Shown: positions 1 through 6,529 of the stretch, in pieces
Layout of the letters: every line of letters starts with the position of its first letter
Numbering within the stretch: the first letter of the stretch is position 1
Assembly (NCBI GenBank): GCA_023412635.1
Contig: JAEYNI010000282.1
Span: 1 to 9,115 of the forward strand
Source of the DNA: Bacillota bacterium
Lineage (GTDB): Bacteria; Bacillota; Clostridia; Acetivibrionales; DSM-1351
Length of the DNA: 9,115 bases
Direction of reading: 5' to 3'
Translations under genes and position numbers: made by a program
Notes under the pieces: model-generated
What the model was told of the DNA's origin: nothing
Seen by the model: only the letters and a program-made list of their open reading frames with translations
Database searches by the model: none

Positions 1-41
1 ACTTCGCTAATGCTCGTCTTCCAAACCAACCTATGAATTTA

Positions 42-95
42 TGGCCGTGCGAAATATTCAAAGTATTTACAATACTTTGAAAGCGCACATGGCCA
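42..95 (+). repeat. Long imperfect inverted repeat (hairpin) in the Tad operon leader
   Basis: The outer arms TGGCC (42-46) and GTGCG (47-51) face CGCAC (84-88) and GGCCA (91-95). The inner arms TTCAAAGTAT (57-66) and ATACTTTGAA (72-81) pair perfectly around a 5-nt TTACA loop. The two helices are separated by a small asymmetric internal loop. There is no T-run after it, so it is not a standard intrinsic terminator. It sits directly before the anti-Shine-Dalgarno sequence at 96-105, so it may be part of a structured 5' leader. It could also be an intergenic repeat element. I do not recognise it as a known riboswitch class. Confidence 0.6.
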
Positions 96-187
96 ATTAA
101 CCTCCTTTATTCGCCTTATAGCGGATATGGGGAGTAGACAAATTTCATTATATTTTGTGGCCGCTATTACGGCTCATGGAGGTTAAT
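96..187 (+). promoter_or_regulatory. Inverted repeat pairing the ribosome binding site of the first Tad gene
   Basis: ATTAACCTCC at 96-105 is the exact reverse complement of GGAGGTTAAT at 178-187, the Shine-Dalgarno region immediately before the ATG at 188. In an mRNA this 10-bp helix would hide the ribosome binding site. The 72-nt intervening segment contains a second complementary pair, ATAGCGG (118-124) with CCGCTAT (161-167), nested inside. The layout is compatible with translational control of the pilus operon, or with a small invertible segment flanked by 10-bp repeats. A plainer alternative is that the left copy is the ribosome binding site of an unseen leftward gene and the symmetry is accidental. 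I find no convincing sigma-A promoter in 1-187. Confidence 0.4.
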
Positions 188-1018
188 ATGGGTAAGATAC
201 TCGCTGTGTGGTCGGATTCCAGAAAATCCGGCAAATCTATTATTACATATATGCTTGCAAACCGGATGGCCCGCAACAGGAAGCTGAAAGTTCTGGTATG
301 CTGTCTTAACTTCAAACACAGCTCATTATCAAGATTATTTGGAATAGAAGCATCTGCAACAGGACTGGAAGACCTGATAAATTACAAATTCTACGAGGGT
401 ATCGAGGAAGACATACTAAAAAGTTTAATACCAAGGTGCGGGGACATTTATTTTCTCGGAAGCAATAAAATGACAAATGGTTATGCTTTGAGAAATATTG
501 AAAAGTATGTGGAATTAATCGAAGAACTTAAAAACTTTTTTGATTTGATTATTGTAGATACCTCGTCAGAAAATGAAAATGTTCTTACAAAAATGGTGCT
601 CCATCAGGCTGAGATAATTTTAAAGTTATATTGTCAGGATATTGAAAACCTTATAGCCGTAAAAACTGTTATGGAGGAGGACATTCCGTATAATCAGGAA
701 AACGTGTATTTAATTTCAAAATACCGAAATATTTATCCTAAGAAATCGGACCTTAAGCGTACATTTGGGAATTGCAAATTATTTATCTTTGACTACTGCG
801 AAACGCTTCAGGAAATGAAAAACCGGGACAGTCTTCATCTGTATCTGCAGAGGGAAACAGACTGTAACAAATCTATTGGGAAATTGTCGGATTACTTGCT
901 GAAGTCAATGGGTCTATCAGAGGAAACTGATATTATTGTAAGAAGTGTCGGCGGAAGCAGAGGCCTTGAACAGTTTTTCAGAAGAGTTGGGAACACAGTA
1001 ATAGGTAAGCACATTTGA
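188..1018 (+). CDS. TadZ/CpaE-like P-loop ATPase of Tad pilus locus
   Basis: This 276-aa protein belongs by sequence and position to the MinD/ParA-related TadZ/CpaE group, which localises the Tad secretion machine at the inner face of the membrane. The N-terminus has a beta strand (ILAVW) leading into a P-loop, SRKSGKS, at residues 11-17. The Walker A' strand FDLIIVDTSS is at 118-127. The P-loop keeps the GKS core but lacks the first signature lysine of the deviant Walker A motif (KGGxGKT/S), so ATP hydrolysis or dimerisation may differ from canonical ParA; TadZ proteins are often degenerate here. I chose ATG 188 because GGAGG (178-182) lies 5 nt upstream. In-frame starts at 155 and 176 lack a site. 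It is the first gene of the operon, 81 nt before the secretion ATPase gene. The family is fairly clear; its exact role is inferred from the locus. Confidence 0.75.
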   Translation: MGKILAVWSDSRKSGKSIITYMLANRMARNRKLKVLVCCLNFKHSSLSRLFGIEASATGLEDLINYKFYEGIEEDILKSLIPRCGDIYFLGSNKMTNGYALRNIEKYVELIEELKNFFDLIIVDTSSENENVLTKMVLHQAEIILKLYCQDIENLIAVKTVMEEDIPYNQENVYLISKYRNIYPKKSDLKRTFGNCKLFIFDYCETLQEMKNRDSLHLYLQRETDCNKSIGKLSDYLLKSMGLSEETDIIVRSVGGSRGLEQFFRRVGNTVIGKHI

Positions 1019-1099
1019 TTAAAAGTGAGGAAACTTAGTACAGCTATCTATTCAACCCCTTTATACATTATTAGAATTTACAGGTGAAAGGAGAAAAGA

Positions 1100-2635
1100 G
1101 TGAGAATACTTCAGAAAGTTTGTTTAAAGGAATTGATGAGTTATATTGAAGAGGAACTGAGAATAAACGGATTTAGTGGTATAAAAGAGGTACATGAAGG
1201 GGTGGCCGGATATATGGACGAAGTTCGGCAAACCCAAAAGCATCTCGCAGTAGATGGCAGCATACAGGCCAGAGAATTTATACAAAATAGCATTTACTTT
1301 ATATTGATTGAAAAAGCAGACCTGATAAATGCAGAAAATATAGACCAAATAATTCAAGAATATCACATAAACTACTATCAGAATATTTATATGGGTAAAG
1401 ACGAAAATAGAACCGTGAAAGTCATCGATAGTGAAATAAGTCGTTACTTGGATAAATACTCCATAAGCCCCTTCGACGATTTTGATATAAAGCTTCAAAA
1501 GCTGACCCAGATTATATATCAGGAAGTATATGGGTATGGTATATTGGATGAACTTATATTTGATCCAATGTTAAATGAAATTGCATGTACCCGCAGAGAT
1601 TACATATGGCTCCAATACAATGGGATCAAGAGGCATATTCCCAATCCCGACTTTATATTTAAAAATGAGGAGAGCTATAGGAAGGTGATTGAAAATCGCC
1701 TTACCTCCACTGCAAAAGAAGAAATAAACGCCGGATATCCACTGGTGAATGCCATACTTAAAAATGGGGCCAGAGTAACAGCCCTCCGACCGCCGCTGTC
1801 AAAATATTACGTTGTGAACGTCAGGCTTTTTGCATCGAAAGCACAGCTGGTAAAGTACCGGAGTAAATTTGTTGAGGACCGTATAGCAAGGATTATAGAA
1901 CTCCTGGCGGGAAAAGGCAGGCGGAATGTTGCAATTATTGGAGAACAAGGCTCGGGAAAAACAACAGCAGCTGACGAGTTAATCATAAGACAGCTGGATC
2001 CCGACATAAGTATAGGTCTTGCTGAGAATATTCACGAACTGAATATTTCAACCAACTATCCTGAAAAAAACATAGTGGAATTGCAGTATACAAAGGATTT
2101 TAAACCCTCTGATATCACAGAGATATTCTTTAGGCTTAACAGGGATATAGTTATTTACGGAGAAGTAAGAAACTCCTATGAGGCTTTTGAAATGATAAAA
2201 GCCATGCTTAGGCAAGCCAGAGGAAGCCTTTTTACGTTTCACTCCTCAAGCACAAGGCGAATGATTCATGACCTTAGGCAGCTTTTAATGCAGACCGGTT
2301 ACTATACCGACTATAGAGAAGCACAATTTGATGTGGCAGACGCTGTTGATCTTGTAGTACATATTAAGCTTGACCGTCAAACGGGACAAAGATACGTGTA
2401 TAAAGTGGCAGAAGTTATTGCAGATGAAGGGAGCATGTCTTTTCAGATAAATGATCTATTTGTCTTCGACAAGGAGGAGGAAACATATTGGGTCAATAAA
2501 GAAGGTTTATCAAGGGAGCAGCTGCTTTCCTGTATGGAATATGAAATGTCCGGACCAGAAGTGGAGGAACTTAACAGGCTATTTCATATGGAGTTCGAAA
2601 GGCCTTCTGAAGAGGAGGATGCATGTCAGACTTAA
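1100..2635 (+). CDS. tadA: TadA/CpaF family type II/IV secretion ATPase
   Basis: This 511-aa cytoplasmic hexameric ATPase would power pilin export or assembly in the Tad machine. The first ~120 residues are family-variable. A CpaF-like N-terminal domain follows (YGYGILDELIFDPMLNEIA, about 144-162, then residues 165-250 with RVTALRPP). The Walker A motif GEQGSGKT is at 281-288. A Walker B-like segment, RDIVIYGEVR, is at 348-357 with the catalytic glutamate in GEVR. The His box TFHSSS is at 379-384, preceded by the usual arginine-bearing LRQARG. All key motifs are intact, so an active enzyme is expected. The GTG start has AAAGGAG (1087-1093) 6 nt upstream. The 3' end overlaps the next gene by 13 nt, indicating translational coupling. 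It is somewhat longer than many CpaF proteins because of N- and C-terminal extensions. Confidence 0.92.
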   Translation: MRILQKVCLKELMSYIEEELRINGFSGIKEVHEGVAGYMDEVRQTQKHLAVDGSIQAREFIQNSIYFILIEKADLINAENIDQIIQEYHINYYQNIYMGKDENRTVKVIDSEISRYLDKYSISPFDDFDIKLQKLTQIIYQEVYGYGILDELIFDPMLNEIACTRRDYIWLQYNGIKRHIPNPDFIFKNEESYRKVIENRLTSTAKEEINAGYPLVNAILKNGARVTALRPPLSKYYVVNVRLFASKAQLVKYRSKFVEDRIARIIELLAGKGRRNVAIIGEQGSGKTTAADELIIRQLDPDISIGLAENIHELNISTNYPEKNIVELQYTKDFKPSDITEIFFRLNRDIVIYGEVRNSYEAFEMIKAMLRQARGSLFTFHSSSTRRMIHDLRQLLMQTGYYTDYREAQFDVADAVDLVVHIKLDRQTGQRYVYKVAEVIADEGSMSFQINDLFVFDKEEETYWVNKEGLSREQLLSCMEYEMSGPEVEELNRLFHMEFERPSEEEDACQT

Positions 2636-3603
2636 TTTATACATCTTTTGATATACCTCTTAAGGGCTTTGAATGGCTGGATCCACTTATTAAATACAGG
2701 TTATACATTGTGCTGATACTACTGGGGCTACTGTTGATATTTACAGGAATGTATATTTCGGTGTATAAAAAATCAGTGATGATTAACTATAAAAAGCTCA
2801 AGTCTGTCAGAATCGGTAAGCACATTAATGTACTCGGAATATTGATAAGCAGGCTGCCTCTTAAAATTCTTTCCTGTAAGCTGGAAGAATCCTTATCCTG
2901 CTTCATGTTGAAGGAAACGGTTCAACAAAGAATGGTGATAATTCTAACTTTTTTACTCCCGGGGTTGGGAATACTTATATATATTCCACTGAATACAATA
3001 ATGAATCTCTGGTATACAAAGGCAGCAACTTTCCTACTTTGCCTAATGGTTCCATATTATATATTTACATTAGCGGCCGACTATATGAAATACAGTCTCA
3101 GATTAAAAATCCCTGTTTTGATTGACAGTTTTAGAAGCTCCTTTATGCTCCACTATAGAATAAAGCCTGCATTATTGGATTGCAGCAAAAATTTGGACAG
3201 ATCAATGGGCAGGATTATCTCAAGAGCCTCCGATTGCAGTGACTTGAATGAAAGTCTTTTCAGAATCAGAGATAGAATAAATGATACCTGGTTCAATATT
3301 TTTGTGCTTTTGCTCGTGAATTACCGGGAGAACGGTGGAGAACTTATGGCTCAGCTTTATAAGCTGAATAGGACCATTACCAGATACAACAACATTGAGA
3401 AAAAGAAAAACAAGAGACTCATATGGTATGAGGTTTTTACCGTAGCGGCAAGTATTCTGAGTCTCCCTGCTGTTTTGATCATTAATAAACTGATATTGGG
3501 GGTAAATGCGGGAGGGTTCTACGACGCAACTGCTTCTTTTGCTAAACTGGCGGCCTTTTCATTAGGTGCGTTGCTGATTGTCAGAATACTCAGAAGAATA
3601 TAA
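2623..3603 (+). CDS. tadB: TadB-like inner-membrane platform protein (T2SSF family)
   Basis: This 326-aa polytopic membrane protein has predicted membrane spans near residues 27-47, 104-124, 131-151, 270-290 and 305-325. The cytoplasmic stretch between about 155 and 265 (LRLKIPVLIDSFRSSF..., ending in a basic KKKNKR) is the usual position of the type II secretion F domain, which contacts the TadA ATPase. The ATG at 2623 lies 4 nt after AGAGGAGG (2611-2618) and is inside the end of tadA, so the two are probably translated together. An alternative ATG at 2619 is in another frame and closes after ten codons. Assignment rests mainly on topology, length and position between tadA and a second platform gene; sequence motifs are weak in this family. 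Confidence 0.8.
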   Translation: MSDLIYTSFDIPLKGFEWLDPLIKYRLYIVLILLGLLLIFTGMYISVYKKSVMINYKKLKSVRIGKHINVLGILISRLPLKILSCKLEESLSCFMLKETVQQRMVIILTFLLPGLGILIYIPLNTIMNLWYTKAATFLLCLMVPYYIFTLAADYMKYSLRLKIPVLIDSFRSSFMLHYRIKPALLDCSKNLDRSMGRIISRASDCSDLNESLFRIRDRINDTWFNIFVLLLVNYRENGGELMAQLYKLNRTITRYNNIEKKKNKRLIWYEVFTVAASILSLPAVLIINKLILGVNAGGFYDATASFAKLAAFSLGALLIVRILRRI

Positions 3604-3616
3604 GGGAGGAAAAACC

Positions 3617-4756
3617 ATGTTCAGACAAATAATGTTTTTTCTTTCTCTAACGGGAATAATATTGATTGTAGCCGGGCTATTAGTCAAGGTTATTAAAGCA
3701 TCAATTCCTTATGAAAAAACAAGAAATCATAAGAACACTTTTCTAGGTTTACTTGAAAGAGTTACCGAAAATAAAATAATTGCTGTTCCACTCAACTTTA
3801 TTTCAAAAGATAAGAAAATATGGGCAAACAGATATTTATGTAAACTTCTCGAGCTAAGTGAAGCAGGTTTAAACCTCAAGCAAGCTTACTTTTTGAAATT
3901 CCTGTGTCTAATCACATGTACGGTTTTCCTGCTGGCTGTTTCGTATAGTAATATGTTTTATCAAACTAAAATTTTAATTGAATCCACCGATTCAGAAAGT
4001 ACTATGACGGATGCCTCGAATCCATCCATCAAGTCAAAGTATAAACTCTATAATCAAATTAATAAAAAAATTGATATTGATTTATTATCCGTAAAAAAAT
4101 ATGAAGACCAATACACCATGGTTGAAGAGGCAGTAACCGAATGTCTTTCAGTACCCGATAAAAAAATCATTGAAGAACAGACGGAATGGTTTATAGATAC
4201 ATGGGATAAAGCCCGACAAATCAAACCTTTTCAAAGGGGATATCTATTATTTCTTTTAGTTTTCTTTTTTATTCCCGACGTTTACTTTGTTCTCAGCTGG
4301 CTCATTAAAGGCTCTGTATACAAAAGAGAAATAATTAAGCTGGAGTATGTTTTTGAACTGCTTGCAGGAGTAGACGGGATAAAAACGCTGGACATTATAA
4401 ATCAGCTGGAGAAGTCCTCGAAAATATACTCAAAGTACTTTCTGGAGTTTTCCCATTTATTTAAATATGATAAAAACAGGGCCTTCAATTTCCTTAAAAA
4501 CAGGAATATTAAAAGTCTTGCTAAAATGGCCAATATTCTGGAAATATATAGTCTGACCAGTAAGGAAATCGCGATGCAGGTACTGGAAAGGGAGGTAATA
4601 GAAAGAGATGAAGCATTAATGATGACTGCTGATGAAACTGTAGACTTGATTGACCTAATCGCATTCTTAAGTATAGTGCCGTTGGTCTATGAGCTGGCAA
4701 TGTTAATTCTCAATCCTATGCTGGATATAGTATATAAAGCCTTTGAATACATTTGA
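3617..4756 (+). CDS. tadC: TadC-like inner-membrane platform protein with large inter-span insertion
   Basis: This 379-aa membrane protein has likely spans at residues 5-26, 92-112, 207-229 and 344-366. The segment at about 240-340 (FELLAGVDGIKTLDIINQLEKSS, EVIERDEALMM) resembles the second cytoplasmic four-helix T2SSF module of TadC, which pairs with TadB as the assembly platform. Between spans 2 and 3 there is a hydrophilic, mostly charged stretch of about 95 residues (113-206), larger than expected for a simple TadC. Topology predicts it outside the membrane. I chose ATG 3617, with GGGAGG (3604-3609) 7 nt upstream; an in-frame TTG at 3578 overlaps tadB and has no site. The gap to tadB is 13 nt. 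The TadC identity is inferred from order and topology; I cannot confirm the domain without a profile search. Confidence 0.65.
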   Translation: MFRQIMFFLSLTGIILIVAGLLVKVIKASIPYEKTRNHKNTFLGLLERVTENKIIAVPLNFISKDKKIWANRYLCKLLELSEAGLNLKQAYFLKFLCLITCTVFLLAVSYSNMFYQTKILIESTDSESTMTDASNPSIKSKYKLYNQINKKIDIDLLSVKKYEDQYTMVEEAVTECLSVPDKKIIEEQTEWFIDTWDKARQIKPFQRGYLLFLLVFFFIPDVYFVLSWLIKGSVYKREIIKLEYVFELLAGVDGIKTLDIINQLEKSSKIYSKYFLEFSHLFKYDKNRAFNFLKNRNIKSLAKMANILEIYSLTSKEIAMQVLEREVIERDEALMMTADETVDLIDLIAFLSIVPLVYELAMLILNPMLDIVYKAFEYI

Positions 4757-4807
4757 TTAGCGGTGTAATACAGAAAACAGAAAATTCGTTTTATAGGAGG
4801 TGCTGCG

Positions 4808-4966
4808 GTGAAGCAGATTATTTTGTCCATTGCGATGTTAGCCATTGCATTAGCTCTCGTGATAGGAGTTATTGTACCTTTTTACGAGCATGGAGCTGAG
4901 CAAGGGGATAAGGCAAGTGAACAGGGAAGGCTAGTTCTGACAAGACTAGGTAATATATTGGAATAA
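4808..4966 (+). CDS. Tiny single-span membrane peptide 1 (52 aa), candidate pilin subunit
   Basis: This is a 52-aa open frame with GTG start and AGGAGG (4795-4800) 7 nt upstream. It has a short basic N-terminus (MKQ), one hydrophobic helix at residues 4-23, a proline at 24, an EHG motif at 27-29, and a polar C-terminal tail rich in Gln, Glu and Gly. Positive-inside topology would put the tail outside the cell. It is paralogous to the two following genes; 20 of the first 29 residues match the next one. Mature Flp pilins have a similar size and a hydrophobic first half, and the gene lies exactly where Tad loci often carry pilins. The G/A-x4-EY processing and packing motif of classical Flp prepilins is absent, and no leader peptide is visible. 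A pilin or minor assembly factor role is inferred. Confidence 0.75.
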   Translation: MKQIILSIAMLAIALALVIGVIVPFYEHGAEQGDKASEQGRLVLTRLGNILE

Positions 4967-4989
4967 AATAAATTATTGGAGGTAAGAGT

Positions 4990-5160
4990 ATGAAAAAAAT
5001 TATTTTATCTGTAGCTATGTTGGCCATAGCTATCGCCCTTTTAGTAGCAGTTATAATTCCCTTAGCCGAACATGGTAAGGAAAACGGCCAAAAGGTTGAG
5101 ACCCAGATTGACTCGGTTGATTCAAAAATAAGCACTATTTCAAGTACAATAACCAGGTAG
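4990..5160 (+). CDS. Tiny single-span membrane peptide 2 (56 aa), candidate pilin subunit
   Basis: This 56-aa frame has an ATG start and GGAGG (4978-4982) 7 nt upstream, 23 nt after the previous gene. The layout repeats that of its neighbour: MKK, a hydrophobic helix at 4-23 with the shared core AMLAIA, P24, and E27-H28-G29. A polar tail of about 27 residues follows, ending in a Ser/Thr-rich stretch that reads like an amphipathic helix (IDSVDSKISTISS). It is the longest of the trio. The similarity to gene 1 at protein level, with silent and conservative differences at DNA level, indicates duplication followed by selection for the same fold, which supports it being a real gene. Its function is unknown; by context it may be a structural subunit of the Tad filament. 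Confidence 0.75.
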   Translation: MKKIILSVAMLAIAIALLVAVIIPLAEHGKENGQKVETQIDSVDSKISTISSTITR

Positions 5161-5222
5161 AAAAATAAGACGGTATACCAATAACTAAAATCAACTGCTT
5201 GTAAATGTATACGGAGGCTCAA

Positions 5223-5369
5223 ATGAAAAACATATTAATTGCAATAATAATGTTTGCATTATGTGTTGCCCTTATAATAGGTACTATTCTTCCAGTCTCA
5301 GAAGTTGTTTCCGATACCGGTGAAGAGGTTTATTCTACGATAAAAGAATTAAATAAAAATATTAAGTGA
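5223..5369 (+). CDS. Tiny single-span membrane peptide 3 (48 aa), candidate pilin subunit
   Basis: This 48-aa frame has an ATG start and GGAGG (5213-5217) 5 nt upstream, 62 nt after its predecessor. It is the most diverged member of the trio but keeps the basic start (MKN), M10, the hydrophobic helix at 4-23, P24 and E27. The His-Gly after E27 is lost (VV instead). The tail is short and mixed charged, ending in KELNKNIK. It carries a cysteine inside the helix (C14) that the others lack. It lies 37 nt before the first TadE-like gene. The conserved proline-glutamate pair just outside the membrane span across all three suggests a shared structural or interaction role. No function can be assigned from sequence alone. 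Confidence 0.72.
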   Translation: MKNILIAIIMFALCVALIIGTILPVSEVVSDTGEEVYSTIKELNKNIK

Positions 5370-5406
5370 GCATTTTCTATGATAATAAATCTGGAGGTAT
5401 GGCATA

Positions 5407-5850
5407 GTGAGTAAAATATACGCTTTCATAATCATTATCCCTATGATAGCTATTCTTCTGTTTAAAACTATTGCCTTTTACGAATTTGATACAAAGCAAA
5501 GGTATATAAAGAATACTATCGATTCAGTATCTCATAAGGTTATGATAACTGGAGTTTTAACAGCTGGGGATAAGGAGGAAATGCTGAAGAAATTAAACCG
5601 ATTCGGTAATTTTAGTGAGGATAATATTATACTTGAGTCAGGGTCTGTTAACGCAGACGGGACAATATACGGAATGAGGCGGTATACTACCGGGGATATT
5701 CTTGACAGAGGAGAGATTTTCAGTATTTTTGTACAGTCAGATAAAAAAAGCTTGCTGTCAGGGGTAGAGGGAGATTTGGATGAAAATAACAAACTTTGCT
5801 ATAAAGCAAAGGCGGTTTGCAGAGTTGAAAAGAAACAGGATAGAGAATAA
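5407..5850 (+). CDS. TadE-like single-span protein with extracytoplasmic domain
   Basis: This 147-aa protein has one N-terminal hydrophobic segment (residues 4-24) followed by FYEFDTKQRYIKNTIDSVSH, a helical stretch typical of TadE-like pseudopilins after their membrane anchor. A compact domain of about 100 residues follows, with a GDILDRGEIFSIFVQ core. This resembles the DUF4320-type proteins I associate with clostridial Tad loci, but I cannot confirm that without a profile search. The start is GTG 5407, with GGAGG (5393-5397) 9 nt upstream; an ATG at 5399 closes after two codons. Two cysteines (C131, C138) lie near the C-terminus and might pair. It overlaps the next gene by 71 nt. Its likely role is as a minor pilin or assembly factor of the pilus. 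Confidence 0.7.
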   Translation: MSKIYAFIIIIPMIAILLFKTIAFYEFDTKQRYIKNTIDSVSHKVMITGVLTAGDKEEMLKKLNRFGNFSEDNIILESGSVNADGTIYGMRRYTTGDILDRGEIFSIFVQSDKKSLLSGVEGDLDENNKLCYKAKAVCRVEKKQDRE

Positions 5851-6529
5851 AGGATTTACCTATAAGCTTAAAAGGTTACTTTGGGATGAATATGGAGGAG
5901 GTCTTGGCATATTATTCATAGGAATATCAATTATTGTTTTAGTGTTGGTTATATTCCTTAATATTGCTGACTACTCCATATACACCTATAAGCGTAACGA
6001 AATTTCCAAGGCCATGGATTATGCCGTAACAGCAGGTGCCCAGCAATTAAAAACAAGTGAGAGTCTGGTCGGACTCTCGTCAGGCTTTTCTGACCATTCA
6101 GGGAAAAAATTACTCGAAAATGTTGAAATCAATATTGATAAAGCCAGTGTAACATTTACAGACATATTAAGTAGAAATAACAATATTCCCGCCATTTCTG
6201 TAAACGATAAGTTACTGCTGTGTTCTACCTATTCAGAGAAGGGCAGGGTCAAGTATACCATAAAAGCTAACGGGCGGCCTCTTGAGCACGGAGAAACAGG
6301 TGGGCCACAAGATATTGAAGCTATAATAAATGACTCTCTGGAAGCTTTCTGGCCTGACAGCCACAAGACATTAATATATGTTAACGGAAATCCATATACA
6401 AACATGGTTGAAAAAGGCACGTATCTGTTTGCAGTTTTAAAGGATGTTGAGATAACAGGGATCTTCTCCAAAAGAAAAATAAGTCTTTCCAGCTTTGCAG
6501 GAGCTAAACTTGAAAGACTCGCAGACTAA
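5780..6529 (+). CDS. Second TadE-like pilus protein, C-terminal gene of Tad operon
   Basis: This 249-aa protein has a basic cytoplasmic N-terminus (about residues 1-35), the juxtamembrane sequence WDEYGGGLG (35-43), one membrane span at 43-62, then a helical segment (YTYKRNEISKAMDYAVTAGA) and an extracytoplasmic domain to the end. Basic region, Gly-rich junction, span and alternating helix are the layout of TadE/TadG-like pseudopilins. The usual glutamate at the fifth position of the mature helix is missing. ATG 5780 is preferred because GAGGGAG (5767-5773) lies 6 nt upstream, which places the first 71 nt inside the previous gene. TTG 5825 (234 aa) is the alternative. The stop overlaps the stop of the convergent ohrR gene by 4 nt, and no terminator separates them. 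Confidence 0.72.
   Translation: MKITNFAIKQRRFAELKRNRIENKGFTYKLKRLLWDEYGGGLGILFIGISIIVLVLVIFLNIADYSIYTYKRNEISKAMDYAVTAGAQQLKTSESLVGLSSGFSDHSGKKLLENVEINIDKASVTFTDILSRNNNIPAISVNDKLLLCSTYSEKGRVKYTIKANGRPLEHGETGGPQDIEAIINDSLEAFWPDSHKTLIYVNGNPYTNMVEKGTYLFAVLKDVEITGIFSKRKISLSSFAGAKLERLAD

Noticed and set aside
1..187. Cyclic-di-GMP or other known riboswitch upstream of the pilus operon
   Set aside because: Such switches do control clostridial pili, but I could not match the conserved core of either c-di-GMP class or of other aptamers I know; only helices are visible.
155..187. Longer N-terminus for the TadZ-like protein from TTG 155
   Set aside because: The GGAGG at 178-182 would lie inside the coding region and no site precedes 155; ATG 188 fits the usual start just before the first P-loop strand.
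1124..1498. Minus-strand open frame inside tadA
   Set aside because: It is the shadow of an intact TadA coding sequence with no independent signals.
3578..3616. TadC-like protein starting at TTG 3578
   Set aside because: It would overlap tadB without a ribosome binding site, whereas ATG 3617 has GGGAGG at good spacing and begins directly before a membrane span.
4869..5222. Minus-strand open frame across the tiny peptide genes
   Set aside because: It is antisense to three well-supported paralogous genes, lacks a ribosome binding site and shows no family features.
4808..5369. Canonical Flp pilins
   Set aside because: The diagnostic G/A-x4-EY motif and leader peptide are absent in all three; only size, topology and position agree.
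6059..6078. Small perfect hairpin GAGAGTC/GACTCTC in the last Tad gene
   Set aside because: A 7-bp stem with a 6-nt loop inside a coding region is within what chance gives over this length, with no T-tract or context.
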